From contig NC_064040.1 of NCBI RefSeq assembly GCF_932526225.1, positions 12,252,856-12,316,855 of the forward strand: DNA of 64,000 bases, written 5' to 3'. The DNA comes from Nematostella vectensis (lineage: Eukaryota; Cnidaria; Anthozoa; Actiniaria; Edwardsiidae). The notes below the pieces were generated by a model. It was not told where the DNA came from. It worked only from the letters and a program-made list of their open reading frames with translations, and searched no databases. Positions 44,801 through 55,287 of this stretch are shown piece after piece; the stretch's first letter is position 1, and each line of letters begins with the position of its first letter. The translations under genes and the position numbers were made by a program.

Positions 44801-47800
44801 CCCAACTCCGCTATCTAGCGAACACAGGTACCGAGGCACCCGCGCATCAATAGGGAGGCAATAACCAGGTTCCTAGCCCTGCCTTAGTCGGTTACGCTAC
44901 GCACGGCTCGTTGTGACGTAGAGTGAAACATATTGAGGTCTATTCGGGCGCCTTGGGTCTAGCCTGCTTTCAGGCGGTACTCGGTGTTATCATCGCTGAG
45001 AACCCTCTCCGTTCGTTTATCGGGCGCCATCTTGTATTTTAAGCCGCTTGGTTCCTGGGGACGAGCGCAAGCCCCCAGGAACCACGCGGCTTTAAATACA
45101 AGATGGCGCCTGGCGCCCGATCACCGAACCGACTGAGGACTGAGCGTTTTTTCGCTCGCCCCCAGGAACTACGCGGCTTAAAATACAAGATGGCGCCCGA
45201 TCACCGAACTGAGCGGTTTTTCCGCGATGATAGCACCGAGTACCGCCTGCAGTGACAGCAGTGTAATCATCGGCATGCACATGTAAATTACTTCTTTGTG
45301 CTGAAGATAAAAAGTGTACTGAGCTTGTCATAAGAAATAATTCAACATTTTGATACTACCGATCTGCCTACGTAAGACTCACAAAAATATAGCTAGAACA
45401 TCATATATTGTGGAATTTTTTGTGTTTTTGTATGCTGTGAGAATGTATGACCCAGCCGCTGGAGATGTGGTAAATCTAACGTAAAGACCGCTGGGTCTTC
45501 TAGCATGCTGTATCACATGCGTAGCGCCCGCAAAGCCCGCTGGCTGTTCGAACATACTTATATACCTTCAAAGCAAACTCCAGATTCAGCTTGGCGCCAA
45601 CGTTTGTATAAACCGAGTTATTGACAGGATACTGGTACTCATCTGGTGGCATGACGTCATTTATGACGTATTCAGTTGACCCATCACGCGTGCGCACTTT
45701 TGCTCTGCTTGCCCAGTACTCTGCGGTCTGGCACACCAAAGGGAAACCAGTTTTTCTGAGCCAAAGCTCGTCCTTTGTTGCTCTCCAGTAGAGCTTGGCG
45801 GCATGAGCGATATCGGATGTGATGTGAATCTGGTTCTTGCCGTAGACTTCTCCAGGGGACGTCTCTAGTCCGGTGTATGAGCTTTCCCACGGGAACATGG
45901 CGCCTGAAGAAAGATGGAGCAACGTAATAGTTCCGTCATTTTAAAGAATATTTCTAGCTCTTCGCTGCTAAATGAAATTGAAGGGTAACCTTCACATCAT
46001 TCTCACATCTACCCCCAGGGGCTTGCCTAGACTCAAGGTTGGGCCCAGAGAAGTAATTTACTGACCACGGATCAATTAAGCTCAAATCGGCATCCTTAGC
46101 CGATTAGCTGGTATAGGTCACTAGATCCATCCAGACATTGTTTTATCCAATAACATACATAAAATTAATCGTGTTTTTAACTGCCAACGAAGGGTTTAAC
46201 CGGGGAGTCGAATTCATCACGACTCATGAGTAGAGTGGAGTCCGGACCCCTCGGAGCCTTTTTAAAGCACCAAGGAAGGCTGCAGTGAGGGTAACCGAAA
46301 AAAAAAATCTTTCGCGAAAAACACATTGCAACGCGCGCTACGGTGACCACCAATAGATAGTTTTGGGGAAGTTACCCAAATAGCATGCGAGAAACGCATT
46401 TTTAGAGGGGCACTTGCATTGAACGTCTTACAACGAATGTCTTGAACGAATGGGAACTTATTTTTTTGTGTTTTGATGTGAACTTCAAGCATTTCTGTGC
46501 TTCACTGGTTGGCCAGAGATCCCACGAATCAGATAAACCGTTTCCCACATTCTTATTGGCTTACTCCAGAAAACTGTCGAGGTGGCCACGGTCGTGCGTC
46601 GTATCAGATAACACGTTTCCCGCATTCTTATTGGCTTACTTCAGACAATTGTCAAGGTGGCCACGGTAGCTGCCGTTGCATTTAAACACTACTTTACCTT
46701 TGTATCCGAACTTTTTAGCAATTCTTCTGGCTGCTGGAAGCCGGTCGTACCGGTACTGCAGGCTTGCCCTGGCGAGGTCAGGCTGCAGTAGCACAAGAGA
46801 CGGGTACATCCAGATGTCCTGGTCCCAGAAGGTGTGGCCCATGTACTCCTCACCCCCCGGTAACCCCCCTGGACTCAGCCCGTACGGCCAGTCGGCCCGG
46901 GTGGAGCTGAGTATGTTGTACATGCTGCTGTAGATGGCCTGGGAGAGCTCGAGATCACCCTCTACGTCTATGCGCCCTGTGCTCCACAGTTCTGACCATG
47001 CTTCTTTGTGAGTTTCCAGTAAGGAAGATTTCGACCTAGAGAAAAAATATACAATTTAACTTTAACCTTCTCCCTTACAACCAGGGAGTGAGAGTGTTTT
47101 TGAAGTGACACATTGAAAACAGTGCTATGACGCCTAAAGCCGCCAGGAGGGCCCTTGTCAATCCCCCCAGTTTTTTTTTAAAGGAAATGACTAGTAGGGG
47201 CGTGGCTGTGCCCCCATTTGTACCTTTGTAAAGCATCTGACGTACCTATAAGCATCATGCCACTGGCTCAGCGCTTCATTCAGAGGCTCAAACTTGGTGT
47301 CCAAGCTTGTAGTCATAGCTGTGATAAAAGTCCAAGTTTGCTTCTCAGTTAGTTTATTCACCAACAGGGTGGAGGGGACATCACTCCAGACGACTGCCAC
47401 AGTGGGTTGGGTGATACCATCCTCCTCGGTGATATTAACCTTAAAAAATAAAAGAATTAAGAAACCAGCGTTTTCAAGGATATATAATAAGGTGGCTGCA
47501 AAGGCAAACATATTTATAAATAAGTGTAAAAATTTGTGATCATCAGTTTAAGTAAGAACGATTTTTGGCAACCAGGGAGGTTGGGAAGCCTTGATTGTTT
47601 TTTTTTTTTTTTTTTTGCATTTAAAGGAGCGTATCTATGGGGGGGGGGGGGGGCTCTGAGGGATCCGGACCACACCCTGCTCATGTGACGAGATTATTTT
47701 TAACCTTTGGTTGACACCTTCGTTGGTAGTTGTAAGATGGTTAATTTTATTTGTACTTTTGGATAGAAAAAATTTGGACTTAATTTTAATCTGTGATCAG

Positions 47801-48984
47801 TGGCTTACTACTCTGGAACCCACTCTGCGCTTTTCCCCAGACACTATGGCGGATGCCATAATTTGTCTTTTCCGACTTCATCAGCTGACTATCCTCCCCC
47901 AGTTACAGCTACAACCCTTGAGCCCTACCAACCCTACTTGTGCGTCGTGTGACGTGTGATGTCTGGAAGCACGGGTGGCCTAGTGTGTTAGTGCGTCGGC
48001 CTCTCACCGCTGTGGCCCAGGTTCGAATCCTGGCTCAAACTGGGGATTTTTCCTGGTTCCTGCCTTGAATCGAATTTGTCACAAGTGAGTTGAAGTTATT
48101 CTCCCGTGTTTCCAGTCTTCTCGGATAAGGACACTGAACCGGAGGTCCCGTCTCTTCAAGCTGTACTACACTAAACCTGAACCAAAGGGACGTAAAAGAA
48201 CCACTGGGGACGCAATAAACCCTCTGGCAGTGACCACCCCCAGTGACAGTGCTTACTAACCGAGGTTACACTTGAGTTGGAGCCGTGCTCTGTTGTGTCA
48301 ACCTTACCGCTATTTCATATGTGTAATAGTGGTAGAAGCCTTATAAATCATGTCACGAGTTACCTTTCCAACTGCGGCTGTCACGCCATCATCGATTTCC
48401 ACCTCTACAAAGTCAATGTCACGCGATTCATTTCCCCGCCCGTTAAGGATCTCAAGCGTGACCGGGGCAGGACTATCATTACGAGCCTCAATCTCAACAA
48501 CAAGTACATGCTTGCGTGACCGATGAGCGTAGATCCGTTGCTCGATTCGAAGATGAGCTCCGTTGAACCAGTGATAAAATACCCCTTGCGAGACATCTAA
48601 AGCGTACGAATGCTTTCCTTGTATTCCTTTAACTTTGTAGTTTATAGCAACTTGAGACGGTATTCGCGCTCTGTGAGTATGCTCGTAAAAGTAAACAGGA
48701 TAGACCTTAGACTTCTTTGGGTTCGCTTTCCCGCTGAAAACTCCTGAGATGTGTATGGAATCGCTGTAGATGACAGTACCTATGTAACCATTTCCGACAG
48801 ACGGCATCAAATTCCCCGGTTTGCTATCTCTCACAGTAACTGTGCTTAGGTTTTGCGGGAGCTCTTCCGTGGAAAAGCGCACTGGCGTGTTATAGCCGCC
48901 ATTTCTACTGCCAAGACTCATGGCTTGGGCAGACAGCATTAGGCTGGAATAGAATAGCAAATGCGTTACTGTCACACAATCCAT
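41810..48984 (-). CDS. GH65 glucosidase, PGGHG/ATHL1-like, seven exons
   Basis: Probable protein-glucosylgalactosylhydroxylysine glucosidase, which removes glucose from the Glc-Gal disaccharide on collagen hydroxylysine; related to acid trehalase. Minus-strand exons: 48984-48364, 47439-47246, 47035-46698, 45903-45566, 43639-43454, 42833-42672, 42259-41810; all junctions GT..AG with matching phase, 762 residues. Residues 1-21 look like a signal peptide. The GH65 core has FWDQDIW (341-347) and the catalytic-acid region VMPPDEY (Glu473), followed by GAVNFITGAGGFLQALLYG. The C-terminus ends in a hydrophobic stretch (IGLSVTGVLCSLLAF), possibly a GPI signal or membrane anchor, followed by a GTAAGT that could be a further donor. 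Orthology is by motif and length (human protein about 737). Confidence 0.88.
43025..43180. mobile_element. Foldback element in GH65 gene intron 5
   Basis: The left arm (TTTCGATTAAACTCCCTTG, TTATACTCAGAGGTATGCG, AAAGCAATGA) recurs inverted after a short loop (TCATTGCTTT, CGCATGCCTGAGTATAA, CAAGGGAGTTGTAATCGAAA). Arms of about 65 bp, no ORF. Confidence 0.85.
43660..43935. repeat. Degenerate ~50-bp tandem repeat beside GH65 exon 5
   Basis: Five or so units built around GACAGTCAGAAAAGGTGCAA, GGCTAGAAAAC and ACATAAAACACA. Starts about 20 bp from the exon 5 acceptor, in the intron. Confidence 0.75.
44950..45265. mobile_element. Foldback MITE with ~100-bp arms and an extra internal copy
   Basis: The left arm starts GGCGGTACTCGGTGTTATCATC and carries CGGGCGCCATCTTGTATTTT; the right arm is the inverse. 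The inner block (CCCCCAGGAACCACGCGGCT, AAATACAAGATGGCGCC) is present three times, one inverted and two direct. It should form a strong hairpin. In intron 4 of the GH65 gene. Confidence 0.87.
46528..46677. repeat. 75-bp tandem duplication beside GH65 exon 3
   Basis: Two units (from 46528 and 46603) share ATCAGATAA, CGTTTCCC, CATTCTTATTGGCTTACT and CAAGGTGGCCACGG with a few changes. Ends about 20 bp from the exon 3 donor. Confidence 0.85.
47968..48310 (+). mobile_element. tRNA-derived SINE, copy 2, in GH65 intron 1
   Basis: Same unit as 36181-36542. A-box-like GTGGCCTAGTGTG and a perfect B box GGTTCGAATCC (48020-48030). Antisense to the host gene. Confidence 0.87.
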
Positions 48985-50416
48985 TTCTGTGACAGAGTTA
49001 CACTACAATTTTTTTTCCGCGTTCGGCGCAAGGCAAGCTTAAAACCGAGGTAAAATGCTATATAGTAAACGGGCTCAATAAGCAGCCATTTAAGGCTAAT
49101 GGATGGCCCTGAGATAAAGTGTCAATTTTCACAATAGATGTGTATTTTCTTTTGACGTTTCTAGGGTCCCTATTCTTCTACTGTCGATCTGTCAGTCGAA
49201 AATCAAAAACACAGAAACGAGGCTACCGAGGAAGACTGGGGCAAAGTTCTTCGAGAATCTTGTGTATAGAAGTTTGGCAGAGTGTATTCCTTTAATTTTT
49301 GGCATTTCTGTCCTTTAAATGGCTAAGAAAAGTAGATTAGAAGCTGGGTAACAATTTTTTTAAGCTATATTCAAGGTAAGAACCAAAGGTTTTGGTTATC
49401 CGCCGTTTCTCTTGTTGGATAACATTGAATTCATCATCGCCCTCTTTTGCAGCTTTTGTCCGGCTGAATCACTCGCATTCTCCGCTTACTGCGATATGAA
49501 TCCATTATGTTGAGGAAAATATTCGTTTCTCTTCTAAGCTATATGTCAAAAATATCTGCCATATATATTTTTTGTTCCTATGGTTAAGTTGAGTCTCTTT
49601 GTCAAACACAGGTAACCCAATGTGTGGTATTTGTGTCTCCATGATAAGTTGTATTTATTCCATTATAAGTAAGTGAGTGAATTTGTGTGTTAAATATCCT
49701 GTCAACATTTGATAATTTCTTTCTCATGAAGGCTGAGAATACCTGGTCCCCTTTACTTGGTACTAAAGATGTTATAAATGTTCACTTTTCAAATATATGT
49801 TCTGTAATGTTTACATTTCGTAAGCTTATCTTGTTTTGATCATACTTTAGCAGCTAGTGTGTATGGCATTTTTGATGATGATTATGATGATGAAGTTGCA
49901 TGCATTGGTTGTAGTATTCAACTGTTAAACAGCACAAAAACCCTTTACTTGTGCTAGTCAAACCAGGCAAGAATTAAAAATTCAGTAATTAACATTTGAA
50001 TGTCAAAATGCTCAGATATAATTTATGCCTTGCTCACAGACAGCTTACTGATGCCATTGATAATAAGCTACTAGTTATCTGGATGCTTTATCTAGAAACT
50101 ACTGATATCTGTTGCAATGTACCTTCAGAATGAAAACATTGCCATTAGTAGAATTTATCTGCTTGAAAGAATGTTCAAAACCTGTATTAGTGCCTTTAAG
50201 ACAAAAAGTGAAGTAAGGGATTTAAAAAGGTTTTAATCAGTAAAATCATCCACTGGAAATAACTGCATCAGATTAATGCTTATATTGGAAAGTCAAATGA
50301 TTTGGATTGCTAAGAACCGCTATTTCCATTAATTGCAGGTACATTTTTTGTTATACCCACCATTCATATTGCGGAAAGTCGATTAAATTGTTAGAAATTT
50401 CAATTTGATTTGCAGA
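48985..50416. other. Divergent intergenic region between GH65 gene and C6orf120 homologue
   Basis: Must hold both promoters in a head-to-head layout. A donor-like TTCAAG|GTAAG at 49375/49376 and the acceptor-like TTTGCAG just before ATG 50417 suggest a noncoding first exon of the C6orf120 homologue ending near 49375. No other gene is seen. Confidence 0.45.
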
Positions 50417-50929
50417 ATGAATCCCGATGCAATGCAGGGTAGATACAGCGCTCCTTTATTCTTATTACTCTGGCTTTTCTTCCTCCATGGCACTCTATGT
50501 GAGCAAGTCCTTCAGACATTTACAGGAGAGATCGGTGCAGGGAATTACACCTACTTCACACTTAATCGCGAAGGAGAGATAACCCTAATCTTGGAGAGCA
50601 CAGAGGGTGATGCCGACCTCTATATATCACAGAACGTAGCCAAGCCTGATTATGAGAATTATGACCTTCAATCGTCAACATGCGGCCAAGACGTGGTCAC
50701 CATTCCTGTGGAATTTAAGAGGCCAATTGGCATTGGCGTACTTGGCCATGCTAACTCACCGCTGTCAAAGTACACCATGACAGTCGTTGTAGATTATGGA
50801 ACAGGCATGGCAGAGGATAAGAATCGATGGTACTCTGCATCTGAGGAAGGTGGTGAACCACAAGAAGAGTCTTTGATTTGGATGATTTTTGTTGGAATTC
50901 TTAAGATTATTTTTGAAATATTGCTATAG
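50417..50929 (+). CDS. C6orf120 homologue (UPF0669 family), secreted
   Basis: 170 residues in a single coding exon. Residues from about 12 to 29 (SAPLFLLLWLFFLHGTLC) form a signal peptide. The body has the family's pattern TFTGEIGAGNYTYFTL, GDADLYIS, CGQDVV and GVLGHANSPLSKYTM. Family members are small secreted proteins; a human member is reported to influence T-cell apoptosis, but the ancestral role is unknown. The C-terminus ends in a hydrophobic stretch (WMIFVGILKIIFEILL), which could be a membrane or GPI signal. The acceptor TTTGCAG immediately before the ATG suggests a spliced 5' UTR. A second ATG (50432) is only five codons downstream. Confidence 0.9.
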   Translation: MNPDAMQGRYSAPLFLLLWLFFLHGTLCEQVLQTFTGEIGAGNYTYFTLNREGEITLILESTEGDADLYISQNVAKPDYENYDLQSSTCGQDVVTIPVEFKRPIGIGVLGHANSPLSKYTMTVVVDYGTGMAEDKNRWYSASEEGGEPQEESLIWMIFVGILKIIFEILL

Positions 50930-51869
50930 TTAATAAGGGCCATTATTTAAGCTTGTTTTGAGGTACACCATCAGGGAGGTTTGGAGAGGTTAATTTTAGA
51001 CAAGGGTTTCTTGCTGTAGCACTTCTTGCATGGTCCAGCAAGGGTTAAAATGGAAACTGGTAGTCAACTTTATTTGAGGCCAGGAAATAGGACCAGTTGC
51101 ATTATTTCAGCTACCAAGATCTGTTATTCACCCCCCCCCCCCCCCCCCATCCCTCCCCTTCCCTTCAAGACCCTGGATGGACAAACATTATTAGACAAGA
51201 AAGGACTAAAAAAGCACAAATAACAGGTAACCCGGTAACAGGGTTTAGAGACAAATAAAGAACGATAATTTTCCCAAGCTAGTAACCCATCTCAGGTACA
51301 TATAAAACCATAAGGATAGGACAATTCTGCTTTAATCTGTGGAAAGTCTTGGCTTCTGTGTGCTAGGTAGAGACACAGGAAAATTAAACCCTCTCCAAAT
51401 CTTCGCTATGCAAGGGTATAGATTCAGGGAGGGTTTATTTGGTGGCTATCCCTCCCCTGCCTCCTTGATAAATCTCTGAGACATTTTTATTATCCTTTTC
51501 CTTTTTTTGTGTGTTCATGTCTTGGTTTGTCTACACCCTTTTATAGATTCTGGACCTGTAAGTGCCATGGCCCTGTATTTGCTGTGTGGCAACCATACAT
51601 ATCAAGGAGGAGTTTCATAATAAGAGATGACTAACATAACTGTACTTTACCCTTGGTTGAAGATTTAAGTTATCAATAAAAATTTAAGTGAAACAAAAAT
51701 CTGACAAATAAATGGGAGTTTTTAACATTCTAATTGCATCCCACAGAACCCAAGGTTAGCGTAGTAAGGAAAGGGGAGGGGTAGATGGCCCCCCCTCCAC
51801 CCTCTTCCTTGTTAAGCTGACCCCCCTCTAATTGTGATTTAGAGTAGTGTTTGTTGTACCTAGTGTCTT

Positions 51870-52740
51870 TTACCCAGATAGAGGGGATATCTGTATAGAG
51901 GGTGGTTGGGGATATGCTCTCCCAGTAAAATATTGACAATTTCAAGTTTCTTTTCTAGTGTTATCTTTTATCCAGATTGAGGGGATATCTGTATAGAGGG
52001 TGGTTGGGGATATGCTTTCCCAGTAAAATATTGACAATTTCAAGTTTTTTTTCTAGTGTTATCTTTTACCCAGAAAGAGGGGATATCTGTATAGAGGGTG
52101 GTTGGGGATATGCTCTCCCAGTAAAATATTGACAATTTCAAGTTTTTTTTTTCTAGTGTTATCTTTTACCCAGAAAGAGGGGATATCTGTATAGAGGGTG
52201 GTTGGGGATATGCTCTCCCAGTAAAATATTGACAATTTCAAGTTTTTTTTCTAGTGTTATCTTTTACCTAGATAGAGGGGATATCTGTATAGAGGGTGGT
52301 TGGGGATATGCTCTCCCAGTAAAATATTGACAATTTCAAGTTTTTTTTCTAGTGTTATCTTTTACCCAGATAGAGGGGTTATCTGTATAGAGGGTGGTTG
52401 GGGATATGCTCTCCCAGTAAAATATTGACAATTTCAAGTTTCTTTTCTAGTGTTATCTTTTACCTAGATAGAGGGGATATCTGTATAGAGGGTGGTTGGG
52501 GATATGCTCTCCCAGTAAAATATTGACAATTTCAAGTTTTTTTTCTGGTGTTATCTTTTACCCAGAAAGAGGGGATATCTGTATAGGGATATAGGGATAT
52601 CTGTCTGGGGATATGCTCTACCAGTAAAATATTGACAATTTCAAGTTTTTTTTCTAGTGTTATCTTTTACCCAGATAGAAGCAGGGGATATCTGTATAGA
52701 GGGTGGTTGGGATATGCTTTACCAGTAAAATATTGACAAT
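51870..52740. repeat. ~98-bp tandem array downstream of C6orf120 homologue
   Basis: About nine units. Each contains GAGGGGATATCTGTATAGAG, GGTGGTTGGGGATATGCTCT, CAGTAAAATATTGACAATTT and CTAGTGTTATCTTTTACC. Periods are 98-100 bp; the last two units carry small internal changes. No spacers, so not CRISPR-like. Confidence 0.95.
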
Positions 52741-53111
52741 TCCAAGGTTCTGTTAAAGACACAGAAAATAGGAAAAACTTTAATAAGAAATAGTATTCAT
52801 TTTCTCTCTAATTCTTCCACATATTTTAAATATTTTCATACTACTGATCTGGAAAGTGGGTGTTGGGCCAACCCTCTCCTTGTCCCACTTATCTCCACAT
52901 TGTTCATCACCTGAGATAGCCACCACAAAGCTTAGACAGTTGTGGGGTTGGGTAGGTTTTGCAAAAAGATTTAAATCTCATGATTTTTTTAAATGAGGGC
53001 CCTTGTGCCCCTTCCCCCCCCCCCCCCCCCAATCCGCCTGTCTGTCAACAAAATCTTTCTTCTTAAAAAGCTCAGCAACTTTCAGAAGCAATTCCTTTTA
53101 ACTTTGTTAAT

Positions 53112-53274
53112 AAGGGCCGACCATACTTTGGAGAGGGGAGGCTTTTTTTGTATATTTTTACGAAGCATTTGGCAAGAAATGTTTTTACAATGCAGGATTT
53201 TTTTTTTGTCCAACCAATTAGTGCAGCGTATTTTTTTTTAAAGGCCACCATGCCCCCTAAAAAGTCAAATGGTC
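53112..53274. mobile_element. Short MITE with ~30-bp inverted ends
   Basis: AAGGGCCGACCATACTTTG at the left and CAAATGGTCGGCTCCTAA at the right are imperfect inverses; inside is T-rich with no gene. Confidence 0.55.
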
Positions 53275-53474
53275 GGCTCCTAAAGATTTCTTATTCATTA
53301 TCTAGCCAACTAGCTAGTATATATACCTAGTCCGAGCTAATACCTTTTTGATGAGAACATCCAGCCTGAGATTTCACCAAATTTTAAGAACATGCCGAGG
53401 CTCGGGTAGCAGAAAAACTTTTCTTTTTCAGTCCTGATGCATTGTAAAATTGTGCTTATAGTAACAACCTTATT

Positions 53475-53925
53475 ATGCACTATAGTAAATTAAACCCCCC
53501 ACCCCCATGGTCCCGGGGAAGGGTGGGGGGTTAGACTTTTGACCCTGTACAAAACCGAGAAAAGCCCCTACCCCCTCGGGACAAAACAGCAGTTAAATGC
53601 CCCTACCCCTTGGGATGCAAACTCTAATCTTCATCTGGCATTATTTTTTCAATATTTGTTTTTGCACATGTCACCACGCAGCATGCCACACGCTGATACA
53701 TGGAATTGCTTGTTACAGAGGAGCCTCAAGCCAGAAACTAACATGATATTTGTGACACTATTCACTTGTCCCAAACCCCCACAGTGGGGAGTCTTAGAGT
53801 AAAAAACCGTACATTCCCCCACCCCCTTGGGACAGATTCTCGTTCAAAAGTGCTCTGAACCCCCACCCTAACCCCACACTGTCCCGGGACCATGGGGGTG
53901 GGGGTTTCAAATGACTAGTGCATAT
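53475..53925. mobile_element. ~450-bp MITE with ~65-bp inverted ends
   Basis: The left end (TGCACTATAGTAAATTAAAC, CCCCCATGGTCCCGGGG) recurs inverted at 53861-53925 (CCCGGGACCATGGGGGTGGG, ATGACTAGTGCA). Inside are several CCCCTACCCC blocks and no ORF with homology. Confidence 0.82.
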
Positions 53926-54188
53926 TGCTATTGATCATTAGTGTGATTCTCTTCCTAATAATTCTTGGATATTTTATTCTTATATACACTAAAATTTAGG
54001 AACATCGTTAATTTAAGAACATATCCCAAAAATAAGAACGGCCCAGCCTCAACTGAAAATTAGACGTTATTATAAAAAAAGAGTGTAGTAATTTAATTTA
54101 AGTAAATTTTCATTTTGTGTAACCATCTTCCTTGACAAATCGTTGCGCATTCTTTATGTGATTATTCCAACCACTGTAGCTTCTTCGT

Positions 54189-54536
54189 TTAGATACATAA
54201 AAGCAAATTGGTAGAATTCTCAGTGACAAATTTAAGGGCCAACTCACATTGACTGCTCGTTTGACTGTTTACGAGCTTTGAATTGTAGAAGCGACTTATT
54301 GTTCTCAATGCGTCGCTCACTTCATTCGGCAATGGTTCGTTTAGAAGTAGGGGTCTCAGCGATGTTTGTGTCGACGTTGTTGTATTTGTAGATTTCGGTA
54401 CGACGTCGCTTTTTTGGTGTAGAGCAGCAATAAGAAGGACTATTAATAAGAAGGCGTTTAACACAACAAGAATAAAGCACAGTCGAGCTTTCTTTGCCTT
54501 CTGAATAAAGGAATTCTTCCTTTTCTCGCTTGCCAT
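54189..54536 (-). CDS. Small type II membrane protein, probable first exon, unknown
   Basis: Not recognised. 115 residues as an ORF: a short basic N-terminus, one membrane segment at about 19-42 (LCFILVVLNAFLLIVLLIAAL), then a Ser/Thr-rich stalk with an NTT sequon and a short helical stretch. This is the plan of a signal-anchored type II protein such as a glycosyltransferase stem, but no enzyme domain is present. A good donor (CAAT|GTGAGT, exon end 54248) lies inside the ORF, so the C-terminal part may be intron and further exons may lie downstream, which I could not find. The three or four Met near the start leave ATG 54536 the natural start. Confidence 0.5.
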   Translation of the reverse strand: MASEKRKNSFIQKAKKARLCFILVVLNAFLLIVLLIAALHQKSDVVPKSTNTTTSTQTSLRPLLLNEPLPNEVSDALRTISRFYNSKLVNSQTSSQCELALKFVTENSTNLLLCI

Positions 54537-55287
54537 CTTGCCTCTAGATCAAATGCTTGACTTGCGATAACGAAATTTCTTCGCCGGCGTTTCTTATGGC
54601 CTTATGGAAAACCATTTCTATTCAGGACATCGCGTCTGTGATCACAGCCAACCTTAACACTAAAGTTTCAGTATTTTCAAGCTTAAACATTGGCATTATT
54701 CTGGTGTTTTCGAATGTTTTGATATCTCCAAGGGTCACAGTCAGAGGAGGTCACTATCCTCGTAATGGCGGCTAGTTCCGGTTGGTTTAACCTTGTGTTA
54801 GTAAACGCTTGCGTTATGAAGCGACCGTGACGCCACAAAAGGTGAGACCCCTTGACTTTTTATCCTATGGTGATGATATACAAATTACGATGTTAATTTA
54901 TTTCAGTCTAGCGCATTATGAGACGTAAATCGCCGATTTTTCAAACGGCCTTATGTTTTTGCATTTCACGTGTTTGTCGCAAAACTGGTCTCAAATCAAA
55001 GATATTTGGCTGCATGTCAATTTGAGATTTTTTGGTTTCAATACGATCTAGCGGTTAAATAGACAGCAGGTATTGAAAAAAAAATAAAAAAAAAACGCAA
55101 AAAAAACTCCATGATTTAGCTTGTTATGGGACTTCGAATTCCGGTCAAAATTTGCCTCCATTCACGAAGTCATGGCAGGAAACGAAGACGGAGGTGTGAT
55201 AAGAATCGACTTAAAAACTGACTTTAAATCCCTTGCCTTGGGAATTTATCAATATGTTTGTATTGTTTGTTTTTTTTTTATCCTAGA

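Noticed and set aside
51870..52740. Possible CRISPR-like array
   Set aside because: Head-to-tail satellite with no unique spacers, in an animal genome.
54061..54188. Possible second exon of the small membrane protein on the minus strand (an open piece ending in EDGYTK)
   Set aside because: The open piece needs a phase that does not match the GTGAGT donor at 54247; no convincing acceptor joins them.
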